Program-made: the position numbers and the translations under genes
Virus record (IMG/VR): IMGVR_UViG_3300037245_000753
Span: 1 to 30,081 of that record
Source of the DNA: a virus
DNA length: 30,081 nucleotides
Strand: one strand, 5' to 3'
Notes under the pieces: model-generated
Databases searched by the model: none
The model's input: only the letters and a program-made list of their open reading frames with translations
Told to the model about the DNA's origin: nothing
Shown here: positions 12,531-17,848 of the stretch, piece by piece
How the letters are laid out: every line of letters begins with the position of its first letter
Numbering within the stretch: position 1 is the stretch's first letter

Positions 12531-12559
12531 ATAATACACTATAAATTCTGCAAAGTCAA
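12531..12559 (-). promoter_or_regulatory. strong leftward sigma70-type promoter
   Basis: TTGACT (12559-12554), 17-base spacer, TATTAT (12536-12531), in AT-rich surroundings. The -35 overlaps the end of the upstream membrane-protein gene. The block AAATTC..CAAAGTCAA on the plus strand is shared with the promoter at 13639-13666. Transcription would begin near 12524. Confidence 0.75.
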
Positions 12560-12708
12560 GGGCTAATAGCAAAATAAATAAATATTTTTCCAAAATCCAC
12601 CCCAGCCCTGACTCCCTCCCTAACCCACCACACGCCCAAAAGGGCAAGGAGGGCTATTGAAGCGAGCAGGAACAGGGCAAGGAGGGTGTAGCGGAGGGCG
12701 GGGGTCAT
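12556..12708 (-). CDS. small one-helix membrane protein (holin or pinholin candidate), 50 aa
   Basis: ATG 12708 has AAGGAG at ideal spacing and overlaps the 3D-domain gene stop as ATGA. Residues 7-28 are a long Leu/Ala hydrophobic helix after a short basic start, then WWVREGVRAG and a second, aromatic hydrophobic stretch (IFIYFAI) at the end. Being translationally coupled to a cell-wall enzyme makes a role in membrane passage during lysis or entry plausible, but no family is recognised. Confidence 0.65.
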   Translation of the reverse strand: MTPALRYTLLALFLLASIALLALLGVWWVREGVRAGVDFGKIFIYFAISP

Positions 12709-13139
12709 AGCGACTCCTTCGTTGTATAAACTTTAACAAATATATTTTGCCTGCCCCAGTTTAAAGCCTCTTGGTGGGTGGAAAATAGCAGATCGAGCCG
12801 ATTACCTTTAATCAGACCACCTCTATCTTGCACAGTAACAGCCTCACCATAGCCAGGAACGTCCATCACTGTACCAAAGGCGTAATTACGAGGGGCGGCT
12901 ATCAGTTTGCCCGTAGCGGGCTTGCCAGAGGCCGTAATGCCGTCAGCCCATTCACCACAGCAGAGTTCGCAGGGGCAATAAGCACTTACATTCATCTTGA
13001 TAAGGTCGTATGGAGCGGGTTCTTTTACCTCTGTCTGCCGATAGTACCAGCCTTGCGACACCTTGACGCAGCCAAAGCTAACGGCAATGTAGGTCACGGC
13101 AAGGGCAATGCAGATTGTTATTATAGATAGGGTTTTCAT
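12705..13139 (-). CDS. membrane-anchored 3D-domain protein (putative lytic transglycosylase)
   Basis: 144 residues. Residues 4-24 are a signal or anchor helix, and Cys24 lies at its end. The rest matches the 3D domain (double-psi barrel related to MltA and RlpA): NVSAYCPCELCCGEWADGIT, ASGKPATGKLIAAP, FGTVMDVPGYG and VQDRGGLIKGNRLDLLFS, with the conserved Asp residues at D66, D93, D105 and D116. Such enzymes cleave peptidoglycan glycan strands. A signal-anchor version can serve as a secreted endolysin. The ribosome site (AAGGAG) sits just after an intrinsic terminator, so expression may depend on read-through or antitermination. Confidence 0.8.
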   Translation of the reverse strand: MKTLSIITICIALAVTYIAVSFGCVKVSQGWYYRQTEVKEPAPYDLIKMNVSAYCPCELCCGEWADGITASGKPATGKLIAAPRNYAFGTVMDVPGYGEAVTVQDRGGLIKGNRLDLLFSTHQEALNWGRQNIFVKVYTTKESL

Positions 13140-13154
13140 GGTTTCTCCTTAAAT

Positions 13155-13183
13155 AAAAAACCCCCACCTATAAAAGGCAGGGG
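13155..13183 (-). terminator. intrinsic terminator before the 3D-domain gene
   Basis: Leftward CCCCTGCCT/AGGTGGGGG stem (13183-13161, with TG/TG mismatch) followed by TTTTTT (13160-13155). It lies between the lipoprotein stop and the 3D-domain start, leaving only the ribosome site after it, so it separates or attenuates expression. Confidence 0.75.
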
Positions 13184-13197
13184 CTAACCTTGTCGGG

Positions 13198-13449
13198 TTA
13201 TTTAGTCTTAAAAAACTTACGCAAGGCTTCGTCAACCTTGTTGCCTTCGTCGTCATTATTCCGCATGTGCCCAGTTGTAGGGGCGGTTTTCTGGCGTCTG
13301 GACTCGTCAGGGTCGCCAAACGTGCCACCCTTGGCTGTTGTTGCCTTCGGGTAGTACAAGTCGGCTCCTACGCCAACACTGGCACTCCACGAACAACCCT
13401 GCTGCAATACTGTCAGGGCTACTAAAACTGCAATTAATGTAATCTTCAT
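13198..13449 (-). CDS. small putative lipoprotein, 83 aa
   Basis: Signal sequence (residues 1-18) ending LQQGC with Cys19 as lipid site; Gln at -3 is unusual. The mature chain is polar, Gly/Thr/Lys-rich with no fold signature. ATGA overlap with the upstream gene. Close to the 3D-domain enzyme and the one-helix membrane protein, so envelope-directed functions cluster at 12556-13449. Could be an outer-membrane spanin or a superinfection-exclusion lipoprotein. Confidence 0.65.
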   Translation of the reverse strand: MKITLIAVLVALTVLQQGCSWSASVGVGADLYYPKATTAKGGTFGDPDESRRQKTAPTTGHMRNNDDEGNKVDEALRKFFKTK

Positions 13450-13610
13450 TCTACTTTCCCTTTCAAATTAAATGCGTTATATTCCAACTTTTGAATCTTG
13501 GCTATTGCGAACAGCCAAGCCTTACGAAACTCATCTGTGCTTGCGTACCTGTAGGCGACAAGAGCGTCACGCTCACGGCCTTTCCAATATGCTAAGTTCT
13601 TTACAGTCAT
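13446..13610 (-). CDS. small helical protein, 54 aa
   Basis: ATG 13610 with AAGGAAATAGG upstream, TGA overlapping the lipoprotein start. Basic and helical (LAYWKGRERDALVAYRYAS, FRKAWLFAIAKIQKLEYNAF). First gene behind the promoter at 13639-13666. Unknown function. Confidence 0.6.
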   Translation of the reverse strand: MTVKNLAYWKGRERDALVAYRYASTDEFRKAWLFAIAKIQKLEYNAFNLKGKVE

Positions 13611-13638
13611 CCTATTTCCTTTCGATTAGTGAGTTTAA

Positions 13639-13666
13639 AATATTACATGTAAATTCACAAAGTCAA
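13639..13666 (-). promoter_or_regulatory. leftward promoter
   Basis: TTGACT (13666-13661) and an AT-rich -10 (TGT-AATATT, 13644-13639) with 16-base spacing. The stretch TTGACTTTGTGAATTTA is nearly the same as in the promoter at 12559, pointing to a phage promoter family. Confidence 0.6.
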
Positions 13667-13698
13667 ATTATATTCCATTTATTTGTGAAAATCGTGCT

Positions 13699-13872
13699 TT
13701 AAGCTTCCATATCCTTTTTATACTCTTCAATCTCACTCCTGCGCCAGCCCCTACGTCCAGGCTCTTTGAACCGCTTCGGAAACCCTTCATGCCGAGCATT
13801 CCAGAGGTAGACGGTCTTCCAGCACACGCCGAGCAGGGCGGCGACTTCTTTTGCGTTGATGTAGTCAGTCAT
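13699..13872 (-). CDS. AlpA/MerR-type HTH regulator, 57 aa
   Basis: ATG 13872 (MTDYINAKEVAALLGV) is preferred over ATG 13887 because GGAGGGAG precedes it and it overlaps the upstream small gene by ATGA. The product is a single winged-helix of the AlpA or excisionase class: AKEVAALLGVCWKTVYLWNA forms the helix-turn-helix, then FPKRFKEPGRRGWRRSEIEEY the wing and helix. These proteins act as transcription regulators or excisionases. No integrase is seen here, so a regulator of the divergent promoters is the more likely role. Confidence 0.8.
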   Translation of the reverse strand: MTDYINAKEVAALLGVCWKTVYLWNARHEGFPKRFKEPGRRGWRRSEIEEYKKDMEA

Positions 13873-13952
13873 AACAACTCCCTCCAATCAGCCCCGCACA
13901 AGGCCATAACGCCGGCAAGGAGGCCGATAAGGATTGATTTAGCTAGATTCAT
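13869..13952 (-). CDS. 27-aa membrane peptide coupled to the HTH gene
   Basis: ATG 13952 has AAGGAG at seven bases; TGA overlaps the regulator start. The peptide is a single hydrophobic helix (MNLAKSILIGLLAGVMALCG) with an acidic end. Its coupling suggests it is a real mini-gene or a translation leader for the regulator. Confidence 0.5.
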   Translation of the reverse strand: MNLAKSILIGLLAGVMALCGADWRELL

Positions 13953-14142
13953 GGGGTAGCTCCTTAATGACATTTAAAACAGCGTCCCAGAACGCCTTAT
14001 TGAGTTCTCGACGGGCGACATCTTTCGCCTCCCACGTACCAATTCCATACTCAGAAGATGGATCATTATCGTAAGCTTGATAAGCTTCTCTGTAATCGTC
14101 CATCGCTTCCATCAGGTCGGTAACTATAAATTCATCTATCAT
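13939..14142 (-). CDS. acidic helical protein, 67 aa
   Basis: ATG 14142 (MIDEFIVTDLMEAMDDY) is chosen over 14160 because of GGAGG seven bases upstream and ATGA overlap. Helical and acidic with many Tyr and Ala. No recognised family. Confidence 0.6.
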   Translation of the reverse strand: MIDEFIVTDLMEAMDDYREAYQAYDNDPSSEYGIGTWEAKDVARRELNKAFWDAVLNVIKELPHESS

Positions 14143-14384
14143 TTCGCCACCTCCCCGCATGGACGCCAGACAGGGACGTAGACGGTTAAGTCACAAAGAG
14201 ACGATGCCACAAAATAAGAGGGCGAGCCATCCGAGAAATCAACAGTGTTGCCCTTAAGCCTTCTCTCGTAATGTTTCGATAACGTCCTTAAGTGATGGCC
14301 TAAATTAAACGTCTCTCCCTCTCTAATACAAGAGAAGGGCACAGCTTTAAGGTTATGCTTCTTAAGTGTTTGTTTGTCAATCAT
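14139..14384 (-). CDS. hypothetical protein, 81 aa
   Basis: ATG 14384 with GAGGAG upstream and ATGA overlap on both sides. Basic N-terminus, then a CIREGETFNLGHHLRTL segment and a beta-rich C-terminus (YFVASSLCDLTVYVPVW). The strand-turn pattern resembles small SH3-like phage proteins. No named family. Confidence 0.55.
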   Translation of the reverse strand: MIDKQTLKKHNLKAVPFSCIREGETFNLGHHLRTLSKHYERRLKGNTVDFSDGSPSYFVASSLCDLTVYVPVWRPCGEVAK

Positions 14385-14692
14385 TTGGATAACTCCTCGT
14401 ACTTTTCTGTATTCTTTAGCAATGCTCCTGTAACCGTCCAGACTATCTCATTAGCTGAGGTCTGATTGCCTCTAGCTTGCCTGTCAAGAGCTTTAATAGA
14501 GTCCTTCAGCCAGTCAAGTGTCTTGCTGTCTGCCTTAAGGGTGGCGTGGGCGTTGCAGGCGGTGACTAAAAAGTCAGAATTTGCTTCATTGTTTGCGGAT
14601 ACATTAAATAGAATGGTGCCGTCATCGCTTTTAATACCGTCCCACCCGCCAGCCACCGCACATCTATACCAAGGTAATCTATTCTTTTCCAT
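14381..14692 (-). CDS. diverged member of the ANA.LIA.AP.L phage family, 103 aa
   Basis: Contains LPWYRCAVAGGWDGIKSDDG and NNEANSDFLVTACNAHATLK, a weak but ordered match to the GPW...ANA.FIV..CN family also found at 6540-6842 and 18164-18367. First gene of the leftward cluster; ATG 14692 has AAAGGAAAT upstream and a plausible promoter (TTGAAA, TAATCT) further out. Confidence 0.6.
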   Translation of the reverse strand: MEKNRLPWYRCAVAGGWDGIKSDDGTILFNVSANNEANSDFLVTACNAHATLKADSKTLDWLKDSIKALDRQARGNQTSANEIVWTVTGALLKNTEKYEELSK

Positions 14693-14719
14693 TTAATTTC
14701 CTTTCAAGATTATTATTTA

Positions 14720-14748
14720 TTGACAATCATTTCAATTTAAGGTACAAT
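14720..14748 (+). promoter_or_regulatory. consensus rightward promoter of the endonuclease VII gene
   Basis: Perfect TTGACA (14720-14725), 17-base spacer, TACAAT (14743-14748). The start would fall near 14755, so the transcript opens almost exactly with the structured element at 14756. It overlaps the AT-rich leftward promoter region for the gene at 14692. Confidence 0.8.
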
Positions 14749-14755
14749 AAAAAAA

Positions 14756-14810
14756 CCAAAGGCAGGCGGTCTAGGGAGATCGCTTTTCGGGTAACAGCCC
14801 TAGCCTTTGG
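14756..14810 (+). ncRNA. compact structured RNA leading the endonuclease VII gene
   Basis: CCAAAGGC (14756-14763) pairs with GCCTTTGG (14803-14810). Inside, GCGGTC (14766-14771) can pair with GATCGC (14778-14783), leaving loop TAGGGA, whose TAGGG is complementary to CCCTA (14798-14802). Alternatively CTAGGG pairs with CCCTAG directly. So it is either a nested stem or a pseudoknot closed by an eight-pair helix. It ends 28 bases before the start codon. Possible roles: regulation of a toxic nuclease, or a self-cleaving or mobile-element RNA. No known family recognised. Confidence 0.55.
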
Positions 14811-14837
14811 CAATATTCATTATTTAGGGATAATAAC

Positions 14838-15371
14838 ATGAAAAAATGTACTAAATGCCATACCCTGAAACCTTTATCTGATTACTATAAATCACCAAAA
14901 ACGATATGTAAGACTTGTCATATCGCCTTTGCAACAGCCTATAAAAAGCGAAATCCTGATAAGGTATCAACAAAAGAGCAATTTCACGCAATGTATATTA
15001 AAAGGCGAAACAGAAAAAGACTTATAGAACCGCCTAAGAGCCGTAAAAATAAAGGATTTAAGTCTATCTTTACCATAACTAAAACAAACTACGATAAACT
15101 TTCTAAAGAGCAAAATGGGCTATGTTCTATTTGTGGTCAGTCTGAAAAAGTAAGAAAATCAAGAACAAACCCGAAACCAAAAAGACTAGCAGTAGATCAT
15201 TGTCATACAACAGGCCAAATAAGAGGCTTATTGTGTCATGCTTGCAATTCAGGATTAGGCCATTTTAGAGACGATTTAGACTTATTAGCGTCCGCTGCGT
15301 CTTATTTAATCAATACGAAATTATATCCACCTATTAAAGAGCTATTCACGCCAAAAGGTGAAGCCTCTTAA
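14838..15371 (+). CDS. endonuclease VII-like (His-Me finger) nuclease
   Basis: 177 residues. An N-terminal zinc finger (C4, C7, C24, C27) is followed by a Lys/Arg-rich linker, then the recombination endonuclease VII core: C96 and C99 in LCSICGQ, the catalytic LAVDHCHTTGQIRGLLCHAC with D120, H121 and H123, the second Cys pair C133 and C136, N137, and SGLGHFRDDLDLL. Metal-dependent cleavage of branched DNA or site-specific nicking is expected. Free-standing copies in phages act as resolvases or homing endonucleases. AGGGA lies seven bases upstream. Its own promoter, structured leader and higher AT content than its neighbours suggest a mobile gene. Confidence 0.88.
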   Translation: MKKCTKCHTLKPLSDYYKSPKTICKTCHIAFATAYKKRNPDKVSTKEQFHAMYIKRRNRKRLIEPPKSRKNKGFKSIFTITKTNYDKLSKEQNGLCSICGQSEKVRKSRTNPKPKRLAVDHCHTTGQIRGLLCHACNSGLGHFRDDLDLLASAASYLINTKLYPPIKELFTPKGEAS

Positions 15372-15400
15372 CCGCAAGGGCTACCGGCGTTGGGTGGAGG

Positions 15401-15532
15401 TTAAACGAGAACTTCAATACATTCGCAAAGATAATACTTGTAACCATTTACCCAGAACACTTGCAGGGCATCGTGGTCGGTGTCGAAGTATTGTAAATCA
15501 ATCCATCTTTGGGCATCAGTTGAAAGCATCAT
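15401..15532 (-). CDS. small leftward protein, 43 aa, tail-to-tail with the nuclease
   Basis: Read from ATG 15532, with GGAG seven bases upstream (an in-frame ATG at 15538 is too close), to TAA at 15401. Product MMLSTDAQRWIDLQYFDTDH then a Tyr/Cys-rich end (YYLCECIEVLV). It sits behind the promoter at 15571-15599. No family recognised. It favours the leftward reading over a GTG-started rightward frame in the same place. Confidence 0.55.
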   Translation of the reverse strand: MMLSTDAQRWIDLQYFDTDHDALQVFWVNGYKYYLCECIEVLV

Positions 15533-15570
15533 ATTCATACTCCTTTAAACATCATTAACACTACCCTTAT

Positions 15571-15599
15571 ACTATCGGGTATAAACAGCAATAAGTCAA
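15571..15599 (-). promoter_or_regulatory. leftward promoter for gene 15401-15532
   Basis: TTGACT (15599-15594), 17-base spacer, GATAGT (15576-15571). The same TTGACT -35 hexamer is used by the other leftward promoters at 12559 and 13666. Confidence 0.5.
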
Positions 15600-15635
15600 A
15601 CACTATTTACAATAAATTACAATAATAAGGATTAA

Positions 15636-15662
15636 CCTGTAAAAATAATTAAATATTACAGG
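15636..15662. promoter_or_regulatory. 27-bp inverted repeat, operator candidate
   Basis: CCTGTAA (15636-15642) and TTACAGG (15656-15662) form a perfect seven-base inverted repeat around 13 AT-only bases. It lies between the leftward promoter at 15571 and the rightward promoter at 15690. The half-site with flank TTACAGGTAT also occurs at the promoter at 10490. A dimeric repressor site is the natural reading. Confidence 0.6.
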
Positions 15663-15689
15663 TATTTTCGCATAATTTGAGTTTTATGC

Positions 15690-15717
15690 TTGCATCTATT
15701 GGAATAGGTGTTATAAT
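15690..15717 (+). promoter_or_regulatory. main rightward promoter, extended -10
   Basis: TTGCAT (15690-15695), 16-base spacer, TGT-TATAAT with a perfect -10 at 15712-15717. It is the only strong rightward promoter seen before the small-gene, terminase and structural block. Confidence 0.7.
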
Positions 15718-15723
15718 TTATTC

Positions 15724-16066
15724 AGATAGTATCATTATCAACTTAATATAGAGTGCGGTATGATAACAAAACCTTCCCGCCGGTGTCTCAAGAATGCCGA
15801 AAATAGGGATATTGCTCTTTTAGTCTGACAAAGTAGATCATAGCAAGAGACAAGGATTCAAAGTCAGGTGTTAAAAACTACAGAACTGATAACGTGGCCT
15901 TGTTGATCGAATTGCCGAACCATACGTAGGATATTTATATTCTCCAGGCAATAGAGATTAAATCAATAACAACTGCTCATTAAATAGTTAAAGACGCTGA
16001 CCATTGAGATACGTGGTTAGTGACTTGCTTTAAATAGAGAGTTATATAATTACTTAACAGGGTATC
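15724..16066 (+). other. about 340-base untranslated leader
   Basis: No convincing gene between the promoter start and ATG 16067; a 22-codon frame at 15761 lacks a ribosome site. Possible structure includes ATTGCC/GGCAAT around a GGATA-TTTA-TATTC hairpin (15913-15955), and CTGAC/GTCAG crossing ACAAGG/CCTTGT. The length is unusual for this compact genome. Confidence 0.45.
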
Positions 16067-16219
16067 ATGGTTAAATATAAAGTTAAAAAGGCAGCATGGG
16101 AAAAAGAACAGGATAACCATATGTTCAGCATAGAGCGTGAAGGCCGATACGATCAACTGCAAGCCTTAATCAAAGCACAGTCCAAAGATATGAGAACAAA
16201 GTATGCGAGGGCGATCTAA
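16067..16219 (+). CDS. small basic protein, 50 aa
   Basis: ATG 16067 follows ACAGGG; TAA at 16217-16219 shares its last A with the next ATG (TAATG). Lys/Arg-rich helical peptide (KKAAWEKEQDNHMF, QALIKAQSKDMRTKYARA). First gene of the rightward block. Function unknown. Confidence 0.6.
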   Translation: MVKYKVKKAAWEKEQDNHMFSIEREGRYDQLQALIKAQSKDMRTKYARAI

Positions 16220-16392
16220 TGCCAAACATAACATTATCACTAAAAGAATACAACCGCAACACAACCAAGAGCCAATACAAAGAGATAAGTAGATGGTTAA
16301 GGCAGTGCACAAGGATAGTAGAACCACAGGCCATTAGCCGGGCAAGGCAGGTAATGAGCGATCTAATGATATATGGAAGTGCGGTTATTTAA
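16219..16392 (+). CDS. small basic protein, 57 aa (MPN..L..KEY family copy 1)
   Basis: TAATG coupling at both ends. Begins MPNITLSLKEYNRNTTKSQ and is helical and basic throughout. The first 35 bases are very similar to those of the next gene (ATGCCAAACA..CCA/TCACTAA..AAAGAATAC), so the two starts look duplicated. Confidence 0.6.
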   Translation: MPNITLSLKEYNRNTTKSQYKEISRWLRQCTRIVEPQAISRARQVMSDLMIYGSAVI

Positions 16393-16544
16393 TGCCAAAC
16401 AGACCACTAACACCAAAAGAATACGCAGACCAAATGAAATCAAGGTTTATCAATGAAGTACAAAAGGCAGGAATAAGCCCTAATAACAAAACAATCCGCA
16501 ATATCATGACAGAACTAAAGAAGCCAATAACATGCCAACAATAA
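16392..16544 (+). CDS. small basic protein, 50 aa (MPN..L..KEY family copy 2)
   Basis: Begins MPNRPLTPKEYADQMKSRF, paralogous in its start to the gene before it. Stop at 16542-16544, 13 bases inside the terminase small-subunit gene. Helical; perhaps a DNA-packaging accessory because of its position, but nothing specific is visible. Confidence 0.6.
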   Translation: MPNRPLTPKEYADQMKSRFINEVQKAGISPNNKTIRNIMTELKKPITCQQ

Positions 16545-16960
16545 GCGATCCAAACGTAGTAAGAGCAATAGCAAGGTGTTACGTAGCTAATGGGCGTAAA
16601 AGGGGCGAAGCACTGATAGAAGCGGGTTATGCACCTAGATACGCCAATAGCGGACACTGTGCGAAGATATACGATAGAAAAGAGGTACAAGAGGCTATAG
16701 CGGGATATGAGGCAGATATAAGGGTGGATACGGCGACAACGGTGGAATCAGTGCAAGCCATGTATAACAAAGCCTATGATCTAGCAGAAGAGTCTAAGCA
16801 GCCCTCGGCCATGGTATCAGCGGTTACAGGCATTGCTAGGCTCTATGGCATGGATAAGGATACACAGACTACCATCGACAAGCCTAAGGAGTATACTAAA
16901 GAGCAGATAGCTAAGGCCAATAGGGTAAGCATGGTACTACTCAGCAAGGCCCAGGCATGA
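16532..16960 (+). CDS. terminase small subunit
   Basis: 142 residues. The N-terminal half has the helix-turn-helix pattern of phage TerS (VVRAIARCYVANGRKRGEALIEAGY ending in YA, split over residues about 9-37), followed by repeated helices and the VQAMYNKAYDLAEESKQPSA and GIARLYGMDKDTQT segments typical of the oligomerisation core. It binds the packaging start site and regulates the large subunit. It lies about 1.7 kb upstream of TerL with a run of tiny genes between, rather than adjacent as usual. Confidence 0.8.
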   Translation: MPTISDPNVVRAIARCYVANGRKRGEALIEAGYAPRYANSGHCAKIYDRKEVQEAIAGYEADIRVDTATTVESVQAMYNKAYDLAEESKQPSAMVSAVTGIARLYGMDKDTQTTIDKPKEYTKEQIAKANRVSMVLLSKAQA

Positions 16961-17169
16961 CACACACACCGCACAAGGCCCGTAAAGCCACCACCAGCAG
17001 CCAAACGCACAATAAAGGTGTTAGGGCAGGGGTAGAGGGAAAACAGGCCCAGAGGCAGTACAGCAAGCTAGAGATGAGTCGATGGGGAGAACTGGTAGAC
17101 GACTTCTGGAATAGGGCTATGCTGGCATACAGAGAGAAGAGCAAGAAACGGGCAGGGGGGGCTAAATAA
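16957..17169 (+). CDS. basic hypothetical protein, 70 aa
   Basis: ATGA overlap with the small terminase. A disordered basic first half (Thr, Ser, Gln, Lys) and an amphipathic helix (RWGELVDDFWNRAMLAYREK). No family recognised. About 108 bases without a gene follow. Confidence 0.55.
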   Translation: MTHTPHKARKATTSSQTHNKGVRAGVEGKQAQRQYSKLEMSRWGELVDDFWNRAMLAYREKSKKRAGGAK

Positions 17170-17235
17170 TCGGCGTTACCCCCAAGGCAGGGCGAGGCAG
17201 TGTATAGCATAGTGAAGTAACCAGTATATCGAGTG

Positions 17236-17468
17236 GAGCAATAAAAGACAATAGAGGTTCAGTAAAGGAATGAGAATATGAGTATATATGATTCAGTTGC
17301 GATGGTGTTGTTTATTCTGGCTATAGGTCTAATAATCATCCTTGGTATGTTCTTAAAGGCGTATTTCCAAGGCAAGTTGATTAGTGTTGGTTGGGGCCTT
17401 GGCCTTGGTGGTCCTAAATACATTACTCCGTTCGTCACATGGTTTATTAACTAGAGCAATAAAAGACA
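17236..17468 (+). repeat. 15-base direct repeats flanking a membrane-protein gene
   Basis: GAGCAATAAAAGACA occurs at 17236-17250 and again at 17454-17468, enclosing gene 17278-17454 with its leader; the second copy starts on the last base of that gene. The unit looks like an inserted or duplicated cassette. Confidence 0.65.
17278..17454 (+). CDS. small membrane protein, 58 aa
   Basis: AAAGGA lies upstream of ATG 17278. One strong hydrophobic segment (residues 8-28, VAMVLFILAIGLIIILGMF), followed by a Gly-rich, aromatic second half (GWGLGLGGPKY). No known family. Flanked by the 15-base repeats. A holin-like role is possible; its position near terminase genes is not diagnostic. Confidence 0.65.
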   Translation: MSIYDSVAMVLFILAIGLIIILGMFLKAYFQGKLISVGWGLGLGGPKYITPFVTWFIN

Positions 17469-17484
17469 GCACAGGACTAGAACA

Positions 17485-17664
17485 ATGGATGTAACAGACA
17501 CAGCCTCAGATAAGCGTTTCACCTACCATGGTGAGGGTATATGGCGTATGCGTTGGTCTTTCTCTACTCCTTCTTGTTCTATGATTAACGACGATACTGG
17601 CGATACGATGGAGTTTGGTCAGAACTGTATTACGGCAGATGCCTTTCAGGAGATTGTCGAATGA
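17485..17664 (+). CDS. hypothetical protein, 59 aa
   Basis: Starts at ATG 17485, 16 bases after the direct repeat; the ribosome site is weak. Acidic and aromatic, probably strand-rich (YHGEGIWRMRWSFSTPSC). ATGA overlap with the next gene supports it. Confidence 0.5.
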   Translation: MDVTDTASDKRFTYHGEGIWRMRWSFSTPSCSMINDDTGDTMEFGQNCITADAFQEIVE

Positions 17665-17846
17665 CAGATAAATCTATAAACGCGAGTGAGAGGCTAGAAA
17701 TGAGGTTTAATGAGTACAATGGGTGTAAGAAAGCCCTCGGCTGCCCCTGTTTTCGTTGGGGTTGTACATACAACCCTTGTTCTTTGCTCAATATCGCCCC
17801 TGCCTCTGGTATAAACCCTACGCATGGGCTAGAAAGGGCATATTGA
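17661..17846 (+). CDS. Cys-rich hypothetical protein, 61 aa
   Basis: ATG 17661 with AGGAG upstream. Five Cys (C22, C28, C30, C35, C40) within 20 residues around CPCFRWGCTYNPC suggest a small metal-binding or compact fold. Unknown family. Confidence 0.55.
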   Translation: MTDKSINASERLEMRFNEYNGCKKALGCPCFRWGCTYNPCSLLNIAPASGINPTHGLERAY

Positions 17847-17848
17847 TT

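Noticed and set aside
14756-14810. Hammerhead, HDV-like or fluoride riboswitch identity for the nuclease leader
   Set aside because: The conserved core bases of hammerhead (CUGAUGA, GAAA) are absent, the HDV strand order does not fit, and the fluoride aptamer pattern does not match.
15358-15558. Rightward GTG-started frame of 66 codons overlapping the end of the endonuclease VII gene
   Set aside because: No ribosome site and unnatural composition. A leftward gene (15401-15532) with promoter and ribosome site explains the same interval better.
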